DNA of 64,000 nucleotides, from contig CM059975.1 of the NCBI GenBank assembly GCA_030490835.1, positions 9,305,579 through 9,369,578 on the forward strand, given 5' to 3'. The position numbers and the translations under genes were made by a program. Below the pieces are notes generated by a model. It made no database searches, was not told where the DNA came from, and saw only the letters and a list, made by a program, of their open reading frames with translations. This DNA comes from Annona cherimola. Taxonomy: Eukaryota > Streptophyta > Magnoliopsida > Magnoliales > Annonaceae. Shown here piece after piece: positions 49,061 to 61,247 of the stretch (positions are counted from its first letter, which is position 1; each line of letters starts with the position of its first letter).

Positions 49061-50682
49061 TTTTATTTCGGCCCATGAGTCTCGATCTAATTTCTCCTGC
49101 TTCATTTTTGACTATCTTGGAGATGCTTTCGTCAATCCACACCATTTGCAAGTGGTATTCGTGAAAGCTGACTTACAAATGCCAAGACAAAAAAGATAAC
49201 AAGAGCTGTTCACAACAACTTAGATGGGATGATGATGAGATGAAAACGTACTATAGAAAAAAAATATTATTGTGTATTGAAATTGAAAAAGTAAATTGTC
49301 ATTTTTTTAGAAATGAATATTTTTTAAAAAAATGCCAAGATTCTATTACATCTTAATTTGAGGATCATCTCATTCAAAATACAAACAAATTAAAAGCCTT
49401 TATGAAGTTTTGTTAGTGGGTTAAATTTTATTTTTTTTTACTTATTTTCCGCATTCATTTATAGGGAATGTTTGGAAAGATGTAAATGGAAAGAATGGAA
49501 TGGAATAATATGATAAAAATAAAGTTGTAATAAATAGTAGCATAAAGAGATATGATGAAATAATTAAAATACAGGGATAAAATGAAAAAAAGTAAGGTAG
49601 ATGGATAGATAATGACTTCCACTTTTTTAAATTTTCTTTGATTTGATTAAGAACTTGTTTGAAAGAATTTAAGGGACTTAAATGAAAATTGAAATAAAAA
49701 TGTAATGACGTGTACTACTGGAAGATTTGAAATTTTAAAAAACTGCATCAAAGATTAAAAAGTGTTTTGGAAATATGAAATCATATAATTTGAATCACAC
49801 TCCTTAAGTATTGTTTATTTCTAAAATGGGATCATCGCTTATGAATTTCGATTTCGTAGATGAGGTTGTTAACGTGAAGGAATATATGGTATTATGACGA
49901 CGGTGTGTTTTATATTTGATGGATGTATTTGTAAAAAAAAAAATGTGAACTTATGCACCGCCAAGCGCAATTTGATAGAAACTCAGGATCTGTGTGAAAA
50001 TTACCCACTGAGCTGCAGTGGCGGGTTGGTCCATCTCGCACTAGCACTTGCGCTCGCGCCACTTTAACGAGTGCTTTACGACGTGGACTCCATCTCTATA
50101 CTAGTAATTTGTCGCATCAAAGCCAACGTTTTATAAATTTAAGCCTTCTTGCCTTCTCGTTTTGAACGAAACTCAATTCAATAAAATGGAATTTCATTAT
50201 TTACAATACGTAGTTCTGCCGGCATGCATAGCCGAGAAGGCATGCCAAGTGTTCTTCTCTTCGTGTCAGCTTCTAGAAATAAAAATCACAATATATGTCA
50301 CTACCAGAATAAAGATATTTATGAAAATTCACAAGTTAGTTCTATTTAAACACACAGCATTGATGCGTGTTTTATTTGATGATACAACAAAATTAAGATG
50401 GTCATTAATCATTATTAAATACTTTAATTTTTGTTGTCAACTGTAAGAATCCCTGCCAAACTTTTGAAGGTTTCATGAGCTAAGTACCTGGTCGCTTTTT
50501 CTATGATTTTAAAAACAAGTTTTTTTTTTTTTTTTTTTGAATTTTCACTGCCCATACATCAGCCTTCTATTTATACGTCACCTTCTAATCCTCTATCCAA
50601 ACCGAATTTTTAGAAAATAAGTAATTAATTAATATGTCTAAGATGATGATAGTTTATCCTTCTTAATTAATTAATGAGTAAT
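49061..50682. other. AT-rich intergenic DNA, no gene seen
   Basis: About 49463-49645 resembles one end of a Harbinger-like MITE (GGGAATGTTTGGAAAG). The plus-strand frame 50162-50446 has no recognisable domain and is probably chance. Confidence 0.35.
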
Positions 50683-51013
50683 GTTTTAATGCATCCCCAT
50701 GAATTAAAATGTTAATATACCCAGCAGCAAAACCCTTTTTTAAAAAAAAAAAAATTTGTAGAGAGATATTTTTTTGATTTTAAAAACTAGGAGGGTTTTA
50801 ATCAATTTTAAATAGCTAAAATACTCTTTTTGAAGAATGAAAAATATATTCACATCTCTAAAATTGATCAAACTTAAGATATAAGTTAAATACATTTTTT
50901 GAACTAAAAGTTAACATTTAGATTAACATTTTATACAAAAATTATAAAAACAAAAAAAATGAGTTTTGCACCTTATGCATTAAAATTTTAATGCATTGGG
51001 ATAGAACTCTTAA
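50683..51013. repeat. Diverged foldback MITE
   Basis: The ends are inverted, imperfect versions of TTAATGCATCCC...AATTAAAATGTTAATA. The interior carries a weak copy of the shared core (AAATTGATCAAACTTAAG, then ATAAGTTAAATAC). Borders are approximate. Confidence 0.45.
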
Positions 51014-51299
51014 TAAAATAGCTTTCCTTTTGAAAAATATATCGATATATTGATATGCATGTTGACTGATTAATTAATGGCAAGACCTTCTTGCAAATCA
51101 ACTGATGCTTTTATTAGTGTTCCACTTTGAGGAAAAGTATAATAGATGATAATGCTAAGTACAGCGTGTACAGCAGATGGTATTGTGGAATGATGAGGTG
51201 TGAAGTGTATAAATACAAAACGTAAAGATCTTGACAATAAGCAACCATGTTGAAAACAACCTAAGATATGGAACATTCTCCCATATCTAGAAAATCTGG

Positions 51300-51535
51300 T
51301 AAAGAAGGGTTACTGACTAAAACACTCCTGTGTTTAAAAATTCTAAAAACAGATTTATATTTTCAAAATTGATAAAACTTGATTTATAGATTAAATATAC
51401 ATACACTAAGAGTTTCGTAAAAAAAATTTAAAAATTAAAAAAAAGAGTTTCGTAAAAAAAATTTAAAAATTAAAAAAAGACTTTTGCTCGGGCTAAGTAA
51501 ACAACTAGCTAGCAGACTAACAAGATCATTACTTT
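51300..51535. repeat. Partial foldback MITE of the 18314 type
   Basis: Right half: CTAACAAGATCATTACT end, GCTCGGGCTAAGTAAAC subterminal block, and core ATTGATAAAACTTGATTTAT. A 37-bp piece containing GAGTTTCGTAAAAAAAATTT is tandemly repeated inside. The left arm is mostly missing. Confidence 0.55.
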
Positions 51536-53042
51536 TTAACTTTTGCTTGAAAATATATATCCATCCACATTTTGAAGATACTTTTATGATATTTTGGTAA
51601 TTGATCTCCCATATTACTTATGATTAATCATAATAAAATAGATACAATGATAATTAATTTCATGTAATATGGGCGATCAATTATCAACTTGCATATGCGG
51701 TTTGCTCAAAATATAATGACGTTAATAAGTTATATAAAACGTTGGTGTTGGTGGGCTATAAATTTTTTTTTTTTTTTTTGATGGAAAGGTGGGCTATAAA
51801 TTATTTTCAAAAGATTAGCAAAAGTGGAGGTAAGAATTAGGGCAGGTTGACTTATAACCTAGCTTTGACTTAACCCATTTTTGACCTGGATAAAACTAAT
51901 GATTTTTTACTTAATATAAGGATGAGTTAGAAATTTTGACTCGAATTCAAAAATAGGGTCCAGTGAGTCGACCATGTCCTAACTCGAAGTCCAACCCGCC
52001 CGCATATATTAATTAATTAAAAATTATAAGCCTATGTTTAAATTATTATTTTCTTTCAAAATTTTCACATTTTTTATAATTAACCATATCAATAGTAGAA
52101 TAATCAATTTATCCAGAGAACAATATAAAATCAATAGGAAGATGTATATAAATTCTTAAAATCATCTTATTTAATTATATTTTTTTCTGACCCGCTGTGC
52201 GGAAATCAGTCAAATATCAATCTGAAATTTGTCTCAAAACCTATTAAAAAAGTGAGGATTAAACCAAGTTTGTCTCGACCCGATATAAAAATAGAGTCAA
52301 ATTGAATTTTTTTAAAAAAGTAAAATCAGGATTGAGCAAACCTTGGCCAGTATAGCAGCCCTGATTCCTACCTTGAACAAAAGTATAATTTCAAGAGAAA
52401 AATAGAATAAAGTGCAAATAAACTGATAAAGAACCCCAATCAGCCGTCTGTTGCGTTGTGGAGCTAGCTGTCAAAGTCGATGTAAAAAGCATGCTTTATT
52501 CCCTCCGAAAATTCATTTTCACGTACGAATAAAATGAAAAAAAAAAATTTAAAATAAAAGAGGAGAGACTAGATATAAGAAAGACGCTGCATTATTAAAA
52601 CAGCTTGACTTATGCCTAGAGCACTACTAAAGACATCGGTTTATAACTTACGAAAATAACATAAGCACCCTAATTACGAAACCAATTCGCATCCAATGTT
52701 TATCAAAACTATAAGCATACGCACAACTAATATTCTATTAGCATTTAGCGCGGAATTAATTGTACTTAAATCCCAGTGCAACTCGGCAGATAACTAATTC
52801 CAGTTTACATTTCCAACACTCAAATTAACTGTATACGGTGACAGCAGAACCTTCCTCAAATGCACTTTATCCGGCCGCAAAAGAGAACTCACAACGGGAA
52901 TTTCTTGAAATTTTCTTTTTACAATATATTCAATTTCATACAATGAATTCAGTCAACCAATGTACATTCTATTAGCTTATTTATTTCTTTATAATATAAT
53001 AATAATAATTATTAATTCCAATTCGTTCTCCCCATTTCCTCG
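51536..53042. other. AT-rich intergenic DNA with probable TE relics
   Basis: 51836-52370 has GGGCAGGTTGAC near one end, CCCGCCCGC and GACCCG blocks inside and AGCAGCCCTGATTCC at the other end. This style recalls hAT-type non-autonomous elements, but I found no target duplication. No gene is seen. Confidence 0.3.
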
Positions 53043-53047
53043 GTGTC

Positions 53048-53310
53048 TTATCCAGAGAACCTGGGGAAGCCTGTTCTTTCTTCGTGCCTGCGCGAATGGG
53101 CAGGCTCGTTCGCGAGCCCCTCAAGCTTTTTCTCTCTACCTGGCAGTCTCAACCCGCCCACAGCCCACCTGTCAAGAGTCGTCGTACTCGTAGCCGCATT
53201 TTCAGCATTCGGATTGAACGGACTCTCTGCATTCTGCCCGGCCCTGCAGGCCACAGTCTGACTCAGATATCGGATGCCCTGCACAAAAGCATTCGGGAGA
53301 TTCACCAGCT
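53048..53310 (-). pseudogene. Possible 3'-terminal exon remnant
   Basis: A GC-rich island with an open minus-strand frame following an acceptor-like TTTTGTGCAG (GIRYLSQTVACRAGQ onward, ending GFPRFSG). It stands out from the AT-rich surroundings. No family was recognised, and other frames are also open here. A MITE at 53320-53592 abuts the upstream side, so any gene is broken. Confidence 0.25.
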
Positions 53311-53319
53311 GTTTAGGGT

Positions 53320-53592
53320 GGGTTATGATTAGGTGCACCCGAGTGCATACATCTATTTTTAAAATTTTTTTTACATGATTGTTAATTTAATTGTATTTAA
53401 CATGCATATTCAAAATGCCACTGATTTTTAAAAATCCAAAATAAATATCTAAAAAGCTCCAAAAATGGTAAAAAATTGATACTATGTTAAATACACTTAT
53501 ATTAACAAGTTCATGAAAAAAATTTAAAAAATAAGTATATGTGCCCGGGAGCATTGAGGCTCAATGCTCCCGGGTGCACTTGATCAAAACCC
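53320..53592. mobile_element. Foldback MITE with a partly deleted arm
   Basis: Ends GGGTTATGATTAGGTGCACC and complement-like GGTGCACTTGATCAAAACCC, flanked by GTTTAGGGT (53311-53319) and GTTTAGGGC (53593-53601), a 9-bp duplication with one change. The right arm keeps the core CCAAAAATGGTAAAAAATTG; the left copy is deleted. The CACCCGGG-type motifs link it to the element at 43427. Confidence 0.75.
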
Positions 53593-53601
53593 GTTTAGGG
53601 C

Positions 53602-56383
53602 TAGTTTCATGCAATACAACATATTTGAATTAAATCTGCATATATTGTTGCAACTTGAGTCAATTTGGTTTGGGTAGTAATCTATCTTTACTTATACTCT
53701 ATTTCTAAAAAGTCTACTATATCTCGCTTACAGAGTCAATTCCTACTGTACCTTACTTACGCATTACTCATAGGGTTGGTTCCGGTTCCAAATTAGTTCA
53801 TACAATAACTAATAATGACATGTGAACAAATATTTTTTTGTATTGTTTTAAATAATATAAAGTAATATTCATTTACATTTTAAACTCTATAGTTTGTAAT
53901 TAATTTCATTTTGTTGTTGTTTACATCTATTTCCACATTCTTTGTAGTCTCGTTATCCATATTAATAATCACATTAACATTATCATCCATATTCATGTTA
54001 TGATCATCTGGCATTACAAATACAAATCATATACAATTTATAAAAAATAAATAAGAAAATCAAACCAACAATAATTTATTAGCGAATGAGGGATAGAAAT
54101 TATTATATATTTATTTATAAACACATATTTATAGTTATTTACATATTAGGATACTCATGTGGATACTTATCTGGGTCTGTTCTTGGTGCCTAGCGTATAT
54201 ACCGTACTCTTATCCTATTTTGGAGTTGGATAATAATTTTTATTTTATCTGTATCTATAGGTAAAAATTTTTGCTCTACCCTACCTAATTTAGGATCGAG
54301 TTGATGGGTACTCATTGATATCCTACCCAAGTTACACCCCTTCTACATTACCATTTCCAATTTTCTAAACAGTTTTTTCAATTTTCTACACAACTTTACT
54401 CGTTCTTTGTACACATTATTACATTTTCATCCTAAATATAGATTCCATGCAAGAATCTTGTATGGTTTTGAATACGCTCTTATTTACACTAAAAATATTT
54501 TAAGCTAAAAGTTTTAATTTTAAACATTTTATTCTTAATATTATTTTTAACTTATTTTTATACAATTATCTTACTTTTTAATTATTTCTACACAATTACT
54601 CATACATCTAACTTATCTATTTTAACTTTATTATCTTTACTCTTCATTATCACCTTTGTCATATATTTTTACACAAAAAATTTCTCATCAAAATTTTTAT
54701 TATTTTTCACATACACCCTTAAAATAAACAAATACCACAAAATAAAGCCAAGTGGTTATTCTTGCTTTTCATGTTGCCTATCGCGGGTTCGGATCCATTG
54801 CCAGCATTTCGTATGGAAATTTGTATAGGGTAGTAAGGGTAGGTATATAATACCAATTAAAAAATTAAAAAATATTAATAAACTTAAATAATAATCATAA
54901 CAATAACATGAAAGACAATAAATATTAATGGTTCAATGTCAAGGTAGATAAATATAGTTAAAGCAAAATAGTTCTCATAAGTGCCCTAAATTATATTTAA
55001 GCATAACTTTAATTTTTTTCAAGAAATACCCACAACATCACACTAATCAAAAATATGGTTAAGTTAATGAATCATATTAAAATCAATTTAAGTTGGCAGA
55101 CATAAAAAATAAACCAATTTATTTTAAAACAAAAAATAGCACAAAAATCAATTAAAAATCATGTAGCCAATTTTTATTTTATTTTTTTTAAAGATTTTTA
55201 CCCAAATTTACACAATAGAGGCTTTTAACCTATTTTCTCACCTGACAACATACCAAACCTTTTTAAACAAGTTCAAAAATAGCCTATAGCATTCTTCATT
55301 TAAAAAAATAGCTTATAAGAATGACAGTCGCGACATTGCTGGGCTACATAGCTTAAGTGACAGGTCTAAATAATCCAAAATGAATGAAATTTGGATGCAA
55401 AGATTTAAAAAGATGGATTGTTGTATATTAAAAGTGAAAAAGTATGTTAAATAATGGAAAGTGGTATTATAAATGGGAAATAGTAGGGTATGTAATAAAT
55501 GTGTAATGGATAATGAGGAAAAAATTGTACAGAATAAATTTAGAAAAAGAAAGATTAGAAGTGAACAGATAAAAATACAATAAGAGGGCAAATTCCAAAC
55601 ATGTTCATAAATTTTTCCCTAATTTCAAATATATTTATGATACTTCAATAATTTTAGATATATTTATGTAGTTCATTTAAAATCTTATTTATACTCACTC
55701 CCTGTGTGAAATGGTGAATATGGTTAAGCCTCAATTTTAAGTTTAAGGTGTATTTATTTATATCAAAAATTTTAAATTAAAACTTTTCTCTCTTCCCAAT
55801 TATTATATTTTTTAATTATTTCCTCGCATTTTTATAAAAACTAACATAATTTTCAATCATTTCTACACAACTATATGTATAACTAACTTATCTATTTTAA
55901 TTTTATTTTCTTTTACTCATCAACATTACCTTTATTATATCATTTTTTCGCATTTCATAAACTTTAACAAAAAAAACTTTTCATTTGAAAATTTTATCAC
56001 TTCCTAAATACGCTCTTAAGTTAAAAAATTATACTCAAATGAATTTTTAATACTTCTAGAACTATATATTCATACTTCTATAGGTATAGAATCACGTATC
56101 ATTTGAATATAAATTTTTGTTATAGAGTCATAACTAAGGCTTGGGCATATTCATAGTTTCTAAAAGAGTATGAAAATGAATGAAATTTTAAGTAAATTAC
56201 ATGGATATATTAGAAATTATTGATCGTAAGTATATTTAAAATCAAAGTCATAACTCGTGGATATATTCGGATTTGCCATACGATAAATAGGATAATTATA
56301 TAAGTAAATCTCAAATATGTCCATTAGTTCTTCTTTAATTCCAAAAAATATTAACATCGTTTCAAAAATTTTAAATATATTTA
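53602..56383. other. Repeat-rich intergenic DNA, no gene seen
   Basis: Harbinger-like MITE relics lie at about 54470-54716 and 55742-56020 (internal TATCTATTTTAACTTTATTATC type). A tRNA-like SINE relic lies at about 54739-54840 (AAGTGGTTATTC then GGGTTCGGATCC). A reversed MITE-like piece lies at about 55370-55600. 55646-55690 is the empty-site relative of the MULE insertion at 56384. Confidence 0.45.
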
Positions 56384-58172
56384 GGGTAATATGCATAAGT
56401 ACCCACATAATTTGACCCAAAATGGTAGATATATCCACATAGTTTTACAAATTACATATCACCACATATAGTTTTACCAAAATTATATATGACTTTCATA
56501 TTAACAGTTGTTGTTTGATAGAAGGTAGTGGACCATTAGTGAATTATTTAATTTTCCCTCATGTGTCAATGGCATCAACTAGCAAACCCATATTACATAA
56601 ATTCTTTTGAGTACGATGCAACTCAAGCGTCAGCCCTCCACATCTCCTCCCATGCCCTTATGCACTCCAAACCACCGTTAGATTCTCAAGCTTGAACATA
56701 TCCGAGTTGGAACAATAAAAGTTGAAACAGATTAAAAAAACAATTTACTCACAAACAAATGCTAAAAAATTCAAAATTTTAGAAACTCTGTATTCTAAGG
56801 ATCCCTAGGTAGGTAAATACAACTAGAATAAAAAATTTACAAAAATCTCATCCAAAAACGAAGCACATCTAACCATCTCTGTGAAAGCCAGAAATCGAGC
56901 AGCGGAGACAACCATTGCCGCATACACTCCTGCCGCATTGACCAATGGCTAAAGAAGAAATCTGCAGCCGTCAAGAAACCCATCACTCTTAGACGGTCAA
57001 ATTTCGATGACGAGTTCTAAAAACCCACTACATTCTTCAATTCCACCTCTAGCTCTTCCGATTCCAGTTGCAGCGGCGACTTCTCCTCCTCCGAGACCAA
57101 ATCCATCTACCACTTCCGCCCACTCCTCTGCCTATTCGCACCCCCACCTAATCACCATGCACAACAAAACCCAACAATTCCCCACATCATCTACATCCCT
57201 CCTCCCTCCATTGCCGTTGCTGAGCAGAAGAAGAAGAAGACATCGAAGCAGGACAACTTCATATCAAACAGAGGGCCCTCCACTCACAAAGGTGATAGAA
57301 ATGGGACTGCATGGATTCTTCATATGTACTATTGCAACATAATGTAGGAATGTTTAGGGGCATCTATGCTCCTCCGAGCTAATGGCCCATGTGCATTACC
57401 TTTCCTGTCAGGGCTTGGCTTCATCTTATCTTTTTTCAGAAGAGCTGATCTCATGCATAATGGCATTAGCTTACATTGTCCCTGAGACACCATTGCCTTT
57501 CATTCCTCATGATCTCTGCCCTACTTCATTCGGAGATATACCCCAACGTAGAATCCACGCCGATTTTACAACCACATGAAGAAGGAATTTTCTGTTCGAT
57601 GAACTGCCGTGAGACACACCAGCCCTTGGACTATTGTTCCTTGACATCTATTTAGTTCACACACAAGGTCTGTTCTTGATTTTTCCCTGGTTGGTTTTTG
57701 GCTTTCACATAGATGGTTAGATGTGTTTCATTTCGGGATAAGATTTTTGTAAATTTTTAATTCTAGTTGTCTCTACCTACATCCATGAGGGATCCTTAGA
57801 ATACAGGTTTCTAAATTTTTGCGATTTTTGGCTTTTGTTTATAAGTAAATTCCTTTTTTTTTCAGCTCAAATTTGTTCGAGCTTGAAAATATGACGGCAG
57901 TTTGGAGGAGTGCATGAGGGGGTGGGAGGAGATGAGGAGAAGAAATGTACTATGAGTTTGTTGGCTGATGGCAAATGTCATCAACCCATGAGGATGTTTT
58001 TAGAAATTAAATACTTCATTAACGTCCAAATGCCTTCCATGATGGCAAGTGTTAATATGAAGGTTATATTAAATTTTGATTAAACAATGTGAAGGTAATA
58101 TGAAATTCGTGGAACTGTGTGAGTATATCTGTAATTTTAATCAAACTATATGGGTATATGTGCAAATTACTC
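56384..58172. mobile_element. MULE with about 0.5-kb terminal inverted repeats, Pack-MULE-like
   Basis: A 1,789-bp element starting GGGTAATATGCA and ending TGCAAATTACTC, flanked by the perfect 9-bp duplication ATATATTTA (56375-56383 and 58173-58181). The arms, about 56384-56889 and 57700-58172, are diverged inverted copies sharing for example GGATCC, CTCATGCACTCC and CTAACCATCT. The 810-bp centre (56890-57699) is unique and GC-richer. It has coding-like pieces: SAAVKKPITLRRSNFDDEF in one frame, then a serine-rich frame with SSSSDSSCSGDFSSSET. No transposase is present. This is the layout of a MULE that picked up host gene pieces. Confidence 0.75.
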
Positions 58173-58181
58173 ATATATTTA

Positions 58182-58991
58182 TGTAGTTTGCTCAAAATTT
58201 CCTTCGTATTGTCAAAAGAGCTATTATTCCATATAAAAAATAACAAATGTGCCCAAGTCTTAATATGACTAGAGCTTGGTCTGCTCAAAGCTAAAATTTA
58301 TATTCAAATAATATATGATTTTATTGTGGTAAAAGTACGCAAATTCATTAGAATATAACTTTTTAGTTATGGAATCATATTTATGGCTTGAGCATAGTGG
58401 TCATTTCACAGAAGCGTTAATAGTCCATTAACAAAACCCTAACCATGTGACTATGAATGACCTTTTTGAGCAAATTATATATTTGAAAATTTTGAAACAT
58501 GTCGATGCTATGAAATTAAGTCAAAAATTGTGAACATATTTTAATTTTGCTCTAGTTATATGAATAAATCAAAAAATGAGAGAAATGTAAAATTAGCAAC
58601 AGAAAAGTAAGATAATTTAGATGTCATGTAACATTGAAAGAATATAGAGAAGTGAAATCTCCTTTTTTTTATTATTACATCTGTAACTCAAGTTCATGAA
58701 ATTCATATTTGCATCAGCATCAACTCTAACCTTGTTTATAAAATTTAAATTTCAACCTTATTCTTAAAGCCTAAATTTTAACTTTTTTTATTAGAACCTA
58801 AGCTCTAACTTGATTTGTGAAATGCTAGTGCAAGTCAAATTTTAGGTCAAAGTTTGAGTTGATAATTTTTTATTTAATTTAAGAGTGATAAGTTTAAAAT
58901 TTTCATACGAATATATCATAACAACAATCACGTAAGCAAAAATAATATATATAGTCTAACTGCACTTTAAAAATATAATAACATATAAGAT
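58182..58991. other. AT-rich intergenic DNA
   Basis: The stretch near 58345-58405 (TCATTAGAATATAACTTTTT) is a diverged direct copy of about 56100-56160. No gene is seen. Confidence 0.35.
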
Positions 58992-59362
58992 GAATGATTC
59001 TGTTAGCCTGGGCTAAGCAAATGTCTCGCTTAACTCACTTCAAAAAATTCATTTATAATAATTTTTTTGTACTTTTTTCTTTATATACTCGTTATCTAAG
59101 TGTATTTAACATATAAATCAAGTGTTACCATTTTTGGATATGTATATATTTTTTAAAAAATTTTAAACATCTATGTGTATATGTGTGTTTAAAATATTAC
59201 TATCTTTGAAAAATATATAAACATTTCTAAAAAAATAGTAAAACTTGGTTTATATATTAAATAGACTTAAATAAATAAGCGTACGAAAAAAAGTTATTAT
59301 AAATAGTTTTTTAAGGTGAGCTAAGTGACGCATTTGCTTAGCCTGGGCTAACAGGTTCACTC
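58992..59362. repeat. Foldback MITE, same family as 18314
   Basis: Ends GAATGATTCTGTTAGCC and GGGCTAACAGGTTCACTC, with subterminal GGGCTAAGCAAATGTC. Core ATCAAGTGTTACCATTTTTG in the left arm and its complement in the right. No clear target duplication, so it is older than the 18314 copy. Confidence 0.7.
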
Positions 59363-59499
59363 CTCAATGTATAATAAATTTGTATGAGAAAATTTAATCT
59401 TTTAAAATAATATAAAATAAGAAAATTAGTAAACTTACAAGTAAATAATATAAAGATAAAAGTTAATGTAAATGCTTAATTCTAAATGCATAACATATA

Positions 59500-59779
59500 G
59501 GGTGTGTTTGGGAATGGATAAAACTTTTAGTGAAAAATTTTGGAGAATAAAAGTTGTGAAATGATGTGATATGATAGGGTAATGATGAGGAGTAAAGAAG
59601 ATAAAGTTAAAATAGATAGGTTAGTTGTATGAGTAATTGTGTAGAAATGATTGAAAAGTAGGATGATTGTATTGGAAAATATGAAAAAATAATTAAAAAA
59701 TATGGTAGTTGTGGAAAGTGAAAAGTTTTAGATTGAAAAGTTTTAATTTGACATTTTACCCTCATTGCCAAACACACCC
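59500..59779. mobile_element. Harbinger-like MITE, reverse orientation
   Basis: A 280-bp element with perfect GGGTGTGTTTGG and CCAAACACACCC ends, flanked by ATA on both sides (59497-59499 and 59780-59782). Its interior is the reverse complement of the 9843 copy. Confidence 0.8.
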
Positions 59780-60099
59780 ATAATATAATTTCAACACAAC
59801 AAATATATATTCAATTATAAATATAAATAATATAAAATACATAAACATAAAATATTATTTATGTATTATGTATTAATTAAATATAAAAACAAAATTCCAG
59901 CTCAAATTTGTTAGGGTTTGAGTTTGCTTGAGTCTTAACTTTATTTAGAAATAAATCTTGAAGTTTGACTTTTAAAAAGGCAAACTTAGCATTGAGAATT
60001 TTAAAAGCGTACTGGGTTTGAGCTAACTTAGCAGGTTGCACTTGGAACTACTATAAAAAGGTGTATATTTTATAAAAAAAATAGAAATTAAAATTAAAA

Positions 60100-60459
60100 T
60101 TGGAAAACAATTCGGAGATGTAAAATACCATCTCGTCCGATTCCATGCGACCATCTCAAGATTCTCAACCCATCATGCAAGGTTCGAACTTCGAATGGCA
60201 CGGGCATCTCAGTAACACATGGGGAGTACCAGAATCAGGTAGCTATAATTGGAGGCGCATCAAATTACGTTATCCTCAAAAGATACCGCTCAAAAAGCGT
60301 AGCACTTGCCCTCCACAACACCGCGACAGGTGGCAGTATTCATATCTCCCTTCTGATCCCACCACGTGGCACATCCGTCCCAACGACCTTTCCCTATGAA
60401 ATCTTTTGCCCCACTTACATGAGCGATGAGCCCTTCTTATTTCCCAACCTTAGTCCGTA

Positions 60460-60495
<36 letters not shown>

Positions 60496-60960
60496 ATGAC
60501 AATAATAAATTGTGTGGAGCAGTCGTCGCTCGTCGGTTTCCTTGGCGAGTCGGGCAAAGGGACACAGCCCCCACTCTAATCCTCAGTTTTGACGAGATTT
60601 CCCGGGCAGATGATCAGTACGGACGGTCAGGGGCTGCCTCGATCGCTACCACAGATTTGCATGGGCCCCACGTTGCCACCTCCCATTCAGTCATTTGTGG
60701 CTAGAAAACGGTCTGCCCCGCTGCCCACTAGGAATCAGCAAGGAAGCACCTCCTGCCCGGGAATCCGACATTCCGTCCCCACTGCCAGACCAGTCGCCTT
60801 CCCATAACAGAATCAACGGCTCAGATTTCTCCAATTCGCTCTGGCTTTCGTAATCACATAGCCACGTAGACCCTGTTCCGCTTTTATTTCCTACTCGTTG
60901 CATCCGAATATTACGAAGAGAGTAACCTTACGCCACAGGCGTACCGTATTTCATACAACT
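60100..60960 (+). promoter_or_regulatory. Probable promoter region of a rightward gene
   Basis: The base composition changes here from AT-rich repeat DNA to GC-richer unique DNA. A G-box CACGTG lies at 60363-60368, and CACGTT and CACGTA variants follow at about 60668 and 60863. A TAA/TTA microsatellite palindrome lies at about 60459-60504. Several open frames overlap in all directions and look like chance. Confidence 0.45.
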
Positions 60961-61247
60961 TTGTACCACCCCTACCAGTGGACCTTGCAGATCAATCAAT
61001 CTCATTTCAGAAATCCAAAGTTTTTTTCCGAATGGATGGCTCGATTTTCAGCCCGTCAGGAGCAAGGCAATCGAAAGAGGAAGCGGTACGAAAATAATTG
61101 CGCCGGCGGAGTACGAATCAGAAAATTTTTTATTTCCGAAAATAAAAATTATCAAGAAAATAAGAACTACAGAGAAATGAGAATACGATCTTGCCCCTGT
61201 CATTTCGAGCTGCCGCGATCCCTTCTATCTCGAGTTTCGGCGAACAA
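60961..61247 (+). other. Candidate non-coding leader exon
   Basis: Purine-rich, leader-like sequence ending at a donor-like AACAA|GTAAGC (gt at 61248), followed directly by T-rich intron-like DNA. It contains short ATG-started frames from 61033 on that could be upstream ORFs. The start point is not known. Confidence 0.35.

Noticed and set aside
52960..53332. Three overlapping plus-strand frames
   Set aside because: All frames are open in this GC-rich island, so openness carries little weight; the minus strand has the better exon-like context.
60691..60903. 70-aa minus-strand frame in the GC-richer promoter region
   Set aside because: Overlaps several plus-strand frames, has no family features and is best explained by composition.
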